The notes under the pieces were generated by a model, which saw only the letters and a list, made by a program, of their open reading frames with translations, had not been told where the DNA came from and did not search any database. Shown one piece after another: positions 54,195 to 62,469 of a DNA stretch of 64,000 bases. The first letter of the stretch is position 1. Each line of letters starts with the position of its first letter. Source of the stretch: Clostridiales bacterium (GTDB lineage: Bacteria > Bacillota > Clostridia > Lachnospirales > Lachnospiraceae); contig JAGZHZ010000003.1 in NCBI GenBank assembly GCA_018366495.1, forward strand, positions 1-64,000, given 5' to 3'. Both the position numbers and the translations under genes were made by a program.

Positions 54195-54221
54195 CTTTTT
54201 TTTGATATTGTTAACAATTTC

Positions 54222-54250
54222 TTGTATTATGTCTATCTTTGTGATATAAT
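54222..54250 (+). promoter_or_regulatory. Promoter of the DegT-type aminotransferase gene
   Basis: TTGTAT (54222-54227), 17-base spacer, TATAAT (54245-54250). It and the opp promoter are divergent with their -35 elements only 27 bases apart, a natural place for shared regulation. Confidence 0.75.
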
Positions 54251-54304
54251 TTTTTTTAAATTCAAGGGTATTTTTTAGTAATTTTTATCAAGGAGGTTTT
54301 TAAA

Positions 54305-55375
54305 ATGAAAAAAATTGGCGGTTATTTTCCATATGAGGCACTTTTGCCTGAAAAAAATAATTTTCTGGAAGGTCTCTGTCCGGACACTGGCGATCTGCGC
54401 TATCTCATGTCAGGAAGATGTGCGATTTATTATGCATTAGAAGATTATAAAAATACAGATATGCGTCGAATTGCATATGTTCCAATCTACACATGCGAGA
54501 CCGTTCTTGCACCATTTCACAAAGCAGGATACACTCTTCTCTTCTATGATTTTGACAGGAATATGAATCCCGTCTTTGATCCTGCTGTTTTGGATCAGAT
54601 TTCTGTCATCTCTATCTGCGGCTATTACGGCTTTTCTTCCTATAACCGCGAATTTGTGGCTGAATGTTCCAGGCGAGGCATCGGTATCATCGAGGATACG
54701 ACTCATTCAATTTTTTCTTCTGACGGAATTGACCCGCACTGCGATTATATTGTGGGCAGTCTTCGAAAATGGATCGGAGTCGCTGCAGGTGGATTTGCAA
54801 TCAAGACAAAAGGCCAGTTTTTATCAAATCCAAAGGAACCGGACAAGCAGCACCTTTCCATCCGTAAACAGTGTCTCGATTTAAAGAACCATCTTGATGA
54901 GCTTTCCTGTGAAGAGCGTGAAGATCTGTTAAAAAAAGGGGATGATCTGTTTTGGGATGCTGAAATGATGCTCCGTCAAATCTTTGATTCTTTTGGAAGC
55001 GATCCGGAGTCTATCCACATCATGCAGCACTATCCCGTCAGACAGTTGATGGAAAAACGCCGTACTAATTACCAATATCTGCTCGATCATGTAAAAAAAT
55101 CTGATAAATTTCGGATTGTTTTCCCGACTCTTCCATCCGGAACCGTTCCAAGTCATTTTACTTTATTTGCAAAAGATCGGGAATCTCTGCGCGCAGCGCT
55201 TGCCGCACATGAAATTGGAAGTACCATCTATTGGCCTGTCGGTCCTCTTGTAGATCTGAAGGGTCATCCAAATGCCCAATATATTTATGACCATGTGATT
55301 TCTATTCCATGCGATCAGAGATATGATGAAATTCAGATGCAGGAAGTCTGCGATGTATTAAACAGTCTCTCCTGA
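54305..55375 (+). CDS. DegT/DnrJ/EryC1-type PLP-dependent aminotransferase-like protein
   Basis: 356 aa. The PLP-site Asp is in GIIEDTTHSIFSSDG and the Schiff-base Lys in YIVGSLRKWIGVAAGG, both in the expected order for the fold-type I DegT family. TNYQYLLDHVKK and STIYWPVGP follow as in sugar aminotransferases. TATCAAGGAGG lies before the ATG. No nucleotide-sugar genes surround it, so the substrate is unknown. It is divergent from opp and convergent with the GntR gene. Confidence 0.78.
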   Translation: MKKIGGYFPYEALLPEKNNFLEGLCPDTGDLRYLMSGRCAIYYALEDYKNTDMRRIAYVPIYTCETVLAPFHKAGYTLLFYDFDRNMNPVFDPAVLDQISVISICGYYGFSSYNREFVAECSRRGIGIIEDTTHSIFSSDGIDPHCDYIVGSLRKWIGVAAGGFAIKTKGQFLSNPKEPDKQHLSIRKQCLDLKNHLDELSCEEREDLLKKGDDLFWDAEMMLRQIFDSFGSDPESIHIMQHYPVRQLMEKRRTNYQYLLDHVKKSDKFRIVFPTLPSGTVPSHFTLFAKDRESLRAALAAHEIGSTIYWPVGPLVDLKGHPNAQYIYDHVISIPCDQRYDEIQMQEVCDVLNSLS

Positions 55376-55410
55376 CATTTTCATTCTCGGTTTGATTGCA
55401 TTTTCATACA

Positions 55411-55458
55411 AAAAAAGGTCTGTATGCGATAAAAGTCTTATCGCATACAGACCTTTTT
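55411..55458. terminator. Bidirectional terminator between the aminotransferase and gntR
   Basis: AAAAAGGTCTGTATGCGATAA and its complement (TTATCGCATACAGACCTTTTT, split at 55438-55458) pair over about 20 bp with a 5-nt loop; A and T tracts on both sides. It overlaps the GntR stop codon. Confidence 0.92.
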
Positions 55459-56164
55459 ATTTATTTTTTTTATCAGCAAAAAGCATCTGCTCTCTCTGTT
55501 TTTCACAGCGCCAGATCCGTTCACCCGTGTTCACATAATGATAGTCAATCGCTTTCATGGATTCCTCTAAATCTCCTTTTGACAAGATCTGTAAGATATC
55601 CAAATGGTATTCCCATACCCATTGTCTTCGCAGCACTTCTTTCCGATACTCATAGCTCTGTTCCACTTTCAAAAACATTGCACTGTTCAATGGACTCATC
55701 GTTTTCCATAGATGGAGCAGCCGCTTCATCTTGCCCGATTTTAAAATTTCCTCGTGAAAACGCTCATCACATTCCACAAGAACCTCAAATGGCTTGTTTT
55801 CTTCCTGCGCCTCTCTCATTTCATCGATTATATTTTTCATTGTAAAAATACTGCTATCCAACAATTTTCCGCCGCACTTTTTGAGCGCCTCTTTTTCCAG
55901 CATCCCTCTTAGATAAAAAATCTCATACGCATCTTCCCCTGACAAACGTGTCACTATACAGCTTTTGTTCGGCTCTGCCGTCACAAGCCCCTCATATTCC
56001 AGCATTAAAAGTGCATCTCTGACAGGCCCTCTGCTCATACCTAATTTCTTGGCAATCTCCGCCTCTATCAAACGTTCTCCTGGTTTTAGTGTCCCATTAA
56101 AAATTTTTCCTCTCAAGAACGAAGCGACTTCTTCCGGACGATTTCTTTTTTCTGATTGTTTCAT
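55457..56164 (-). CDS. GntR family transcriptional regulator (FadR/FCD type)
   Basis: 235 aa. The winged helix-turn-helix has PGERLIEAEIAKKLGMSRGPVRDALLML and EGLVTAEPNKSCIV-type wing (residues about 25-72). The C-terminal FCD ligand domain has DERFHEEILKSGKMKRLLHLW and DYHYVNTGERIW. The ligand is unknown. Its place next to the opp operon makes it a candidate regulator of that operon or of the aminotransferase. Confidence 0.9.
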   Translation of the reverse strand: MKQSEKRNRPEEVASFLRGKIFNGTLKPGERLIEAEIAKKLGMSRGPVRDALLMLEYEGLVTAEPNKSCIVTRLSGEDAYEIFYLRGMLEKEALKKCGGKLLDSSIFTMKNIIDEMREAQEENKPFEVLVECDERFHEEILKSGKMKRLLHLWKTMSPLNSAMFLKVEQSYEYRKEVLRRQWVWEYHLDILQILSKGDLEESMKAIDYHYVNTGERIWRCEKQREQMLFADKKNK

Positions 56165-56293
56165 AAAAATCTCACTTTCATATTTTTTTCTTTTTATCTA
56201 TCCTGAAAATCTAATCTATTGATATCTTATTTTTCTGTATAGTTAGAAAAAGTTTGAAATTTATTCTGTCGGCAAAAGCCTGTCATTTTAGCA

Positions 56294-56329
56294 AGAAAAA
56301 AACCAGGTAATCGCATCAGCAACACCTGG
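56294..56329 (-). terminator. Terminator of the tRNA-Gly gene
   Basis: Minus strand CCAGGT (56324-56329 side) pairs with ACCTGG (56303-56308 side), followed by T7 (about 56295-56302). Confidence 0.8.
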
Positions 56330-56335
56330 AAGATA

Positions 56336-56407
56336 AGCACGAGACGGGATTCGAACCCGCGACCCTCGCCTTGGCAAGGCGATACTCCACCACTGAGCCA
56401 CTCGTGC
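56336..56407 (-). tRNA. tRNA-Gly (anticodon GCC)
   Basis: 72 nt on the minus strand from GCACGAG (56401-56407) to its 7-bp complement CTCGTGC (56337-56343), with discriminator T at 56336. The anticodon stem-loop is CGCCTTGCCAAGGCG with anticodon GCC, the T arm carries GGTTCGAATCC, and the D arm GGCTCAGTGGTGGAG. The 3' CCA is not encoded (TAT follows). It lies alone with its own promoter and terminator. Confidence 0.97.
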
Positions 56408-56442
56408 AAACTATTGTATTTCAATTTCTCTTAACAATAGTT

Positions 56443-56471
56443 ACTATACTATACTTTTTCTTTTTTGTCAA
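56443..56471 (-). promoter_or_regulatory. tRNA-Gly promoter
   Basis: Minus strand TTGACA (56466-56471), 17-base spacer, TATAGT (56443-56448). Confidence 0.82.
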
Positions 56472-56508
56472 CGACTATTTTCCAAATTGTTGAAAAATTT
56501 TATTCATT

Positions 56509-57273
56509 TCATTGTTTTACCAAAATACTGATGATATATTGATTGTTTGGGATCGTCTTATGAGTAATATTATTTAATTTAATCAGATCCAAGTCTACCC
56601 ATATCTCCTCTGCAGTGATACTGATATTAGCAAGCATTACTCCAAAATTAAATTCATTAAATTTTCCCCAACTCTTTCCTGTAGAGGTTGGTTTTTTAGA
56701 GAAAACGTGAATACGGTTCTCATATATGACAAATCGCCACGGCTGGCTGTTCAGACTGGACGGCGCCAGACGGGCTGCTTCCAGAATCTCATTGACCCAT
56801 GCTTTTGGCTTCTCTTTAAAGACACAAAGTTCATCCATACTCAAACGATTTGCCTCATAGTCATGGCGGACTGCTTCTCCTTTTGGAATTCCAAATGCCA
56901 TTCCAATCACAAAATGCAAGTCTTCTTCTTTTTTCTTCGGTGCTTTTGTCATCCCTAAAAAGCAGCTTCCGATTCCTTTTGATGTCATGTAGAGAGAAAT
57001 CTGTTCCAAAATATATCCGGCATTTAAATCATGCTTCTCTTTTTCTTCCGAGTAGAATGCCAGATAATAAGGAGCATTAGGCGTAAACAAGCCTTTTAAT
57101 TTCTCTTTCTCACTGATATTATTTAAGATTTCTATCTTTATTTTGATTTCCGGAAATAGAGGTTCCAGATGGTCGATAAAATTTTTTAATTCCTCGATTG
57201 TTTTCTGGCTTAATTCTTCTGTTTTGTAATGACGAACAGATTTTCTAACGTAAATGGACTCATATAAATTCAT
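56509..57273 (-). CDS. Nitroreductase family protein (putative TM nitroreductase)
   Basis: About 254 aa from the ATG at 57273 (MNLYESIYVRKSVRHY), with AAGGTGAT upstream; a GTG at 57282 would lie within that site. RKSVRHYKTEELS starts the nitroreductase fold. EAARLAPSSLNSQPWRFVIYENRIHVF is the flavin-contact part of the second half. The two-part layout matches the TM-type nitroreductases (PF14512-like). FMN-dependent NAD(P)H oxidoreductase; substrate unknown. Confidence 0.87.
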   Translation of the reverse strand: MNLYESIYVRKSVRHYKTEELSQKTIEELKNFIDHLEPLFPEIKIKIEILNNISEKEKLKGLFTPNAPYYLAFYSEEKEKHDLNAGYILEQISLYMTSKGIGSCFLGMTKAPKKKEEDLHFVIGMAFGIPKGEAVRHDYEANRLSMDELCVFKEKPKAWVNEILEAARLAPSSLNSQPWRFVIYENRIHVFSKKPTSTGKSWGKFNEFNFGVMLANISITAEEIWVDLDLIKLNNITHKTIPNNQYIISILVKQ

Positions 57274-57370
57274 TTTGATCACCTTTTAATTACTTCGTAA
57301 CATAATTGTAACATGTAAACAGCAAAATTTCCAGTAAAAAACAATTTTTTTCTATTCTATTTTTTCACTT

Positions 57371-57399
57371 GTGAACTCCCCATAAGCTAAAGCAAATGG
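57371..57399 (+). repeat. Degenerate IS200/IS605-type end hairpin, copy 1
   Basis: GTGAACTCCCCAT...TAAAG...ATGG folds as CCAT-aa-GCT-aaa-AGC-aa-ATGG and aligns base by base with the hairpin at 58325-58354 in the same orientation. Nearby, TTACTTCG (about 57290) and CGAAGTAA (about 57407) also form an inverted pair. Confidence 0.55.
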
Positions 57400-57444
57400 A
57401 ATTTTCGCGAAGTAACTTTAAATTTGCGCCTCTTTTCCTCTTAT

Positions 57445-58275
57445 TTATAAAGCCAGAAGTTCTAGAACAATTCCTGCCGCCACACCGACAGTATACAAAA
57501 TTCCCACTATTTTCAAACATTCTTTTTTATCCGTATTCAGTCTGAATAAAATTGCCAGTCCTATTCCTGCTCCCACTAAAACACCGGACATCATTGCTCC
57601 AAAGCTGATCATTCCCTCCAGATAAAGCTGTGTGATCACGACAGAAGAAGCACAGTTTGGAATCAGTCCTACAAGGCCTGCCAGAAGTTCTCCCACAACA
57701 GGACGGTTCATTAATAACTGAGAAATCTGCTCCTCTCCGATCATACTGATTACCCCATTTAATACCAAGGAAATCAAAAAGATGAATACGACAATCTGAA
57801 TTGTATGATTGACGGCGCTTAGGAAAATTCCATGTTCACAGCAATGTGTCTTTTCCTCCTGTATCCTGCTCTTTTCTCCAGCTTGTCTCTTCACAAGCAG
57901 ATCCACTGCCATGCCCGCTGCAATTCCAATAATCATTTTCAGCATCAAAACTTTCACGATAAAAGAAACGGGAGCTTTTTCTGAAATCATCACCGGAATC
58001 ATTTCATCCGAAGTCGACAAATAAATTGCAATCAGCGTTCCCATTGTGATCACTCTTCCTGAATACAGTCCGGAAGCGGCAGCCGAAAATCCGCACTGTG
58101 GGAAGACTCCTAAAATTCCTCCAACAACAGGCCCCATTCTTCCGGCACGTCCGATCATCTGTTTTGCTTTTTCGCCTGTTTTGTGTTCCAAATATTCCAT
58201 CAGTAAATACGTCAAAAATAAAAACGGAATCAATTTTAATGTATCTACCGCCGTATCCAGCAGTATTTCCAACAT
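57445..58275 (-). CDS. Putative 10TM heavy-metal exporter (ArsP_2/DUF2899 type)
   Basis: 276 aa, hydrophobic throughout with about 8-10 helices. Two internally similar halves: GVFPQCGFSAAASGLYSGRVITMGTLIAIYLSTSDEM and GLIPNCASSVVITQLYLEGMISFGAMMSGVLVGAG, each with the conserved P-x-C motif. A His-Cys-Cys-Glu-His cluster (THCCEHG) lies in the central loop. This is the pattern of the putative manganese/heavy-metal exporter family; the metal is not known. It lies between two IS605-type end hairpins. Confidence 0.82.
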   Translation of the reverse strand: MLEILLDTAVDTLKLIPFLFLTYLLMEYLEHKTGEKAKQMIGRAGRMGPVVGGILGVFPQCGFSAAASGLYSGRVITMGTLIAIYLSTSDEMIPVMISEKAPVSFIVKVLMLKMIIGIAAGMAVDLLVKRQAGEKSRIQEEKTHCCEHGIFLSAVNHTIQIVVFIFLISLVLNGVISMIGEEQISQLLMNRPVVGELLAGLVGLIPNCASSVVITQLYLEGMISFGAMMSGVLVGAGIGLAILFRLNTDKKECLKIVGILYTVGVAAGIVLELLAL

Positions 58276-58324
58276 ATTATTACCTCCATCTTCTTTTTCA
58301 GTCTTTCTGTTTTTTTCTTATAAG

Positions 58325-58377
58325 GTGAACTACCCATCACCTAAAGGTAATGGGCTTCTAAAAGGTGCTTACGCACC
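58325..58377 (+). repeat. IS200/IS605-type end hairpins, copy 2
   Basis: GTGAACTACCCATCACC-TAAA-GGTAATGGG, a stem-loop (58333-58354) typical of the tnpB-side end of IS605/IS1341 elements, followed by GGTGC-ttac-GCACC (58364-58377). It marks the downstream end of the tnpB remnant. Confidence 0.7.
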
Positions 58378-58451
58378 TCTATTTAAGAAGTTTGATATTT
58401 CAGTTTCCACCTGAATACTCAGGCAATCCTTATTCTTATAGGTGTGTCCAC

Positions 58452-58795
58452 TTCGCCTCTAGCATATATAAATTGATAATCTTGCGAGCTGTCTTATTCG
58501 TATAGTCATTGACTTTGTTGCTGCGGTCTCTTGCAATTGCTTTTTGCCGATTGGCAGCTTTCTTTCCCATATGCTGTTTATCCTTTATGGATTGTAAACG
58601 TGCATTTTCTTTATTAAATCACTGATTTATGGATTTAAGCTTACGTCCGTCAATAATGAATGATTTGCCATCGCTTAACACTGCTGTTACAAAATTATTT
58701 ATCCCCAAATCAAGTGCAAGTGCATTGTTTGTGTTTAGATTTCTCTGAATGTTTTCCGCTTCATAGATATACTGAATTTCAAAGAACCTTGCTTT
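58452..58795 (-). pseudogene. tnpB: Decayed tnpB (IS200/IS605 family) fragment
   Basis: Conceptual translation of the minus strand gives FEIQYIYEAENIQRN, then ALALDLGINNFVTAV (the RuvC-I Asp motif) and GRKLKSINQ, an in-frame TGA where tnpB has Trp, FNKENARLQSIKDKQ, and KAIARDRSNKVNDYTNKTARKII, then stops. An A-run near 58790 shows a likely frameshift from RQRIYKYRSKK. The rest of the N-terminus and the C-terminal RuvC-II/III and zinc-ribbon part are gone. TnpB is an RNA-guided nuclease; this copy cannot be functional. Confidence 0.8.
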
Positions 58796-58833
58796 TTGGA
58801 ACGATATTTATAAATACGCTGGCGTTCCCTGTA

Positions 58834-60720
58834 TCATTCCTGATATTTTTGAAACTCTTCATCATTGATTGCTGCCTCAAAATCTTTTTCTGAAACTTTC
58901 CATTCTTTTTTTGTGCTAAACTGCTGTCTCGTCAGAGCATTGTTCCACACTCTCTCATACAAATTCCGAACCATACGGACATTTCCAAATTTCTTATCTC
59001 TGTAAACCTTATCTGGTATCTTTCCAAAAAATGCCTTTGCTTTTGCCTCAAATCGTTTCCCATATTCAAAGTCCTTCTGTACCATCTTCATAAAAATGGA
59101 AAACAGCTCTTCTCTTGAATAATTCGGGAAATGAACTGTATGAGGGATTCGATCTCGTAACCCCGGATTCGCCTCCAGCATATTTTCGATCTCCTCCGAA
59201 TATCCTGCAAAAATCACAATCAGATTATCTCTGTGATTTTCCATCTCTGTCATCAGAGTCAATAATGCTTCTTTTCCGTAATCGTTTTTTTCTCCGTCTC
59301 CCTGATACAGCGCATACGCCTCATCAATGAATAAGACAGAGCCATATGCGTCACGGCAGACTGCCATTGTCTTTGGCGCAGTCTCGCCGACATAACGTCC
59401 GCATAGTTCCCGACCCGAAATCTCAATAAAACTTCCTTTTTTCAAAATTCCTTTCTCATAGAAAATCTTTCCTACAATCCGCGCAATACTCGTCTTTCCC
59501 GTTCCCGGATTTCCTAAAAATTTCATATGCATACAAGGATATTCCAGTTCTTTTCCGTGTTCTTTACAGTATTTCCAGTTTTCAGCCAGCGCAATAATCT
59601 CACGGACTTTTTTCTTGACTTCTTCCAGCCCTTCCAGCTCATCCAGCATTTCTTCACCTTTTTTTTCAAACTGTCCTGCCTGCTCCGGCAGAATCTCTGC
59701 AATGTCTGTGGCATGAATGAGTTTACTGTCTTTGCCTCTCAAAAAGCAATTCTTCGCTTTTGTATAAATTACTTCATTTACGATCTTCTGAATCGTATTA
59801 AATCCGTAAAAATAGCCGTCTTTCTTTTCTTCATTGATCTTTTCATCAATTACTGTCCAGGTGTCGTCCGCCATCTCAAATCCATACAGGCAGACTTGCT
59901 CATCGAGATATCTTTTATAGTCTTCCTGAGAAAATGGTACGATTGAAACCTGCCGCACGACCATGAGATCCATCAGTCCTTTTCTGACACGTTCCAAAAT
60001 ATTTCGTTCCAGAAAAGGGACACGGAACACAAAAATATAGTCATCCTGCCATTGATTGATCTGGCGGAGCAGTCGTTTAAAGCGCAGTTCTGTCACATGA
60101 GTGATCCAGTCTGAAATATCAATGGATACAATTCCCTTCTTGCTGTTCTTGATTGCATTGACACAAGCTGAAAGAGGAGCAGTATCCAAAATAGAGGTGG
60201 GCGCCTCAATTTTCAGTTCTGTCACTCCCATCCCTTTTTCAAACAGTCCCAGCGCTTCCAGAAGACGCCACAGCAATTTTAAATAAGTGCTCAGACCGCA
60301 CCCATCGTTGACGGCAAATAAATAATTCTGGGCAAAATAGATTTTCATCAATTTCATTTTTTTAATGCGGTCTGCAATACCGACAAGTTCTTTTGTCAGT
60401 TCTTTAAATTCTGCTGCACCGCTGAGCGATTCAATTTCCTGCTGGATCTCACTTAGAGGTTCATATTTTGCAATGGAAATATGAATTTCATCTTTCTGAG
60501 GACTCATTTCAGCAATACTTTCCTCTAATGTCTGCAGGATTTCCTTTCCTTTTTCCTCTGTCTCCAGCAGAATCTTACAACATTTCTGATCAATCTCCAG
60601 CTTTTGAATTTCTCCAAATTCGTCTAGTTTTTCTTTGATTTCTGCATGTGGAAGAATCCCTTCTTTTTTCGCACGTTCCAGAAATTTTTTGCGAAATGAA
60701 ACCTCTATTCTAATTAACAT
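58834..60720 (-). CDS. AAA+ ATPase of the CbbX/SpoVK family with a degenerate N-terminal AAA module
   Basis: 628 aa. The C-terminal module (about 360-628) is an active-looking AAA+: Walker A GNPGTGKTSIARIVG near 401-415, Walker B SVLFIDEAYAL near 456-466, sensor-1 LIVIFAGYSEE and the PGLRDRIPHTVHFPNY segment. Residues about 100-340 look like a second, degenerate AAA: VNDGCGLSTYLKLLWRLL where a P-loop should be (no Lys), GIVSIDISDW for Walker B, then VPFSQEDYKRYLDEQ and a lid-like helix pair. Substrate unknown. Followed directly by the tnpB remnant. Confidence 0.82.
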   Translation of the reverse strand: MLIRIEVSFRKKFLERAKKEGILPHAEIKEKLDEFGEIQKLEIDQKCCKILLETEEKGKEILQTLEESIAEMSPQKDEIHISIAKYEPLSEIQQEIESLSGAAEFKELTKELVGIADRIKKMKLMKIYFAQNYLFAVNDGCGLSTYLKLLWRLLEALGLFEKGMGVTELKIEAPTSILDTAPLSACVNAIKNSKKGIVSIDISDWITHVTELRFKRLLRQINQWQDDYIFVFRVPFLERNILERVRKGLMDLMVVRQVSIVPFSQEDYKRYLDEQVCLYGFEMADDTWTVIDEKINEEKKDGYFYGFNTIQKIVNEVIYTKAKNCFLRGKDSKLIHATDIAEILPEQAGQFEKKGEEMLDELEGLEEVKKKVREIIALAENWKYCKEHGKELEYPCMHMKFLGNPGTGKTSIARIVGKIFYEKGILKKGSFIEISGRELCGRYVGETAPKTMAVCRDAYGSVLFIDEAYALYQGDGEKNDYGKEALLTLMTEMENHRDNLIVIFAGYSEEIENMLEANPGLRDRIPHTVHFPNYSREELFSIFMKMVQKDFEYGKRFEAKAKAFFGKIPDKVYRDKKFGNVRMVRNLYERVWNNALTRQQFSTKKEWKVSEKDFEAAINDEEFQKYQE

Positions 60721-60747
60721 GACTTTTTTTCTTTCTCCCCTGTTAAA

Positions 60748-61032
60748 TCATCTGTATGTTACCTGATCCCAAAGTGCCTTTTTTTCTTTATATTTTTCAT
60801 TCAGCCAGGAAACGGCCTCTTCTATTCCCTGCGCAGAAAATGGAAACTGTTCTGTTTCCATTTCCTCCTCCGTCTGGTCATACGATTTTGGTCCTTTCCA
60901 GATCTGAGCTTGGATTTGATCTTTCTGTTCCGCATTGATTTTGCTCAGACGGTAACGCATTCCGCAATAGCTGCCTTTAAAGTCGGACTTTTTTAAAAAA
61001 GGAATCGAAATCCATCCTTTTAAACTAATCAT
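60748..61032 (-). CDS. Small conserved-looking hypothetical protein
   Basis: 94 aa, soluble, no signal or helix. Visible features: ISLKGWISIPFLKKSDFKGSY at the start and WLNEKYKEKKALWDQVTYR at the end, with a Glu-rich middle. I do not recognise a characterised family. It overlaps the upstream hydrolase stop by 8 bases and is 27 bp from the AAA+ gene, so it is in the same operon and may be a partner or substrate adaptor of that ATPase (inference). Confidence 0.75.
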   Translation of the reverse strand: MISLKGWISIPFLKKSDFKGSYCGMRYRLSKINAEQKDQIQAQIWKGPKSYDQTEEEMETEQFPFSAQGIEEAVSWLNEKYKEKKALWDQVTYR

Positions 61033-62392
61033 TTTTTCTCTCTTCTTTCATAAATTCTGCAATTTCATCTGTCACTTGAGGCGATACATGCTGGATATTC
61101 TGGTAGTCTTTTGATCCATTCTCTTTCTTTCCTTCCATAAACAGATGTGTTAAACCAGGAAAAGATACAAACTTTGCATTGCTTTTTTCAGAAAAAATTT
61201 CTTTCCATGATTCAAACTCTCTCATGGTCACTTGATAATCTTCCTCCCCTTGCAGGATCAGACACGGTTCTTCTATCTTTTTTGCCTCCTCCTCTATATT
61301 ATACTGCTCCAGATTCTTCCAATATGGCACATATGCTCCCATAATCAGCTCATTATCTTTATATTTTTCAAGATGATCCAGTTTTTTCAATTCTGCATCA
61401 ATCATCTTCTTTTGCTCTTTGACTGCATCAGAAGGACTTGCTTCCAGCCCAAACAAAAAATTATACTGTTCTTTCATAAGATCCGCCAGTCCCTGCACCG
61501 GAGCCGCGAGCAAAATATATCCTGCCGCTTCCCCCTCTTTCAGCTCTTTGTCAATCATAGGGACTACGTATCCTCCAAGGCTGTGACCTGCCACAAAAAT
61601 CTCTTCCGGATTAATTTCCTGTGTCTCCTTCAGCATCCTCACTGCATTCACTGCATCGTCGACGGTCTCTTCTTTTACTGTCAGCCCTATGTCCATTGCC
61701 GCTTCTTTTTGATATACATACGTCCGTTTATCATACCGGTAAGAAGCAATTCCCTTTTCTGCCAGCCCCTCAGCCAGATCTTTAAATGGTTTATTTCCAT
61801 TTATTGTTTCATCCCGATCCGACGGCCCTGATCCGTGTACAAAGACTACAACTGGAAATGGCCCTTCTCCATCTGGAAGAATCAATGTCCCCGGAAGTTC
61901 TTTTCCTTCCCCGATAGAGATGCTGATTTCTTTTTCTGTATATTCTTTTCTCTCTTCCGTATCCGGTTCCTGATACACAGCCGTCAAAATGCCTGCAATT
62001 TTTCCATCCTGAAAAGAAATCTGCAAATTTAAATTCTGCACTTCAAACTGACATGGCACACAGACCGTTTTGTACCCATACTGTTCAATGACAAATGGGG
62101 TTTTTACTTCTTTCAGTCCTTTCAGCATTCCCATCAGGCTTTCATAGCTCTTCTGGAGACTGCCGTCCTTAACCATGACCTCCATTTCCTCTGTATAAGA
62201 GAACTTTGTCATCAGATCATCATACGCTTTTTCTCCCAGCAGCGTCACATATTCCAATGCCGTCTCTTCTTCTGTGTGCTGCATCATTTTACTTGTCTCT
62301 TCTTTTGTATTTTCCCCGGCATATCCCACCGATGTTATACCAAAAGCCGCAATGATTGCTGCGCTGATCCATACCATGCCTTTTCTTCTCAT
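61025..62392 (-). CDS. Secreted alpha/beta hydrolase with DUF3887-type N-domain
   Basis: About 455 aa from the ATG at 62392 (MRRKGMVWISAA), with AGGAGGGGAAAAT upstream; the frame extends to 62410. Signal peptide to about residue 24 (VGYA-GE). The DUF3887-like domain (about 35-135) starts with EEETALEYVTLLGEKAYDDLMTKF. The hydrolase has the oxyanion motif FVHGSGPSDRDETINGN and nucleophile elbow AGHSLGGY; the last His is in FPGLTHLFMEG. Likely a surface esterase or peptidase. Confidence 0.9.
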   Translation of the reverse strand: MRRKGMVWISAAIIAAFGITSVGYAGENTKEETSKMMQHTEEETALEYVTLLGEKAYDDLMTKFSYTEEMEVMVKDGSLQKSYESLMGMLKGLKEVKTPFVIEQYGYKTVCVPCQFEVQNLNLQISFQDGKIAGILTAVYQEPDTEERKEYTEKEISISIGEGKELPGTLILPDGEGPFPVVVFVHGSGPSDRDETINGNKPFKDLAEGLAEKGIASYRYDKRTYVYQKEAAMDIGLTVKEETVDDAVNAVRMLKETQEINPEEIFVAGHSLGGYVVPMIDKELKEGEAAGYILLAAPVQGLADLMKEQYNFLFGLEASPSDAVKEQKKMIDAELKKLDHLEKYKDNELIMGAYVPYWKNLEQYNIEEEAKKIEEPCLILQGEEDYQVTMREFESWKEIFSEKSNAKFVSFPGLTHLFMEGKKENGSKDYQNIQHVSPQVTDEIAEFMKEERKND

Positions 62393-62469
62393 ATTTTCCC
62401 CTCCTGCCAAACATTTTTTCTATCTTGTTTTATTTTTTATATCCTGTTTCCAAGTTTTATCTATTTTCC

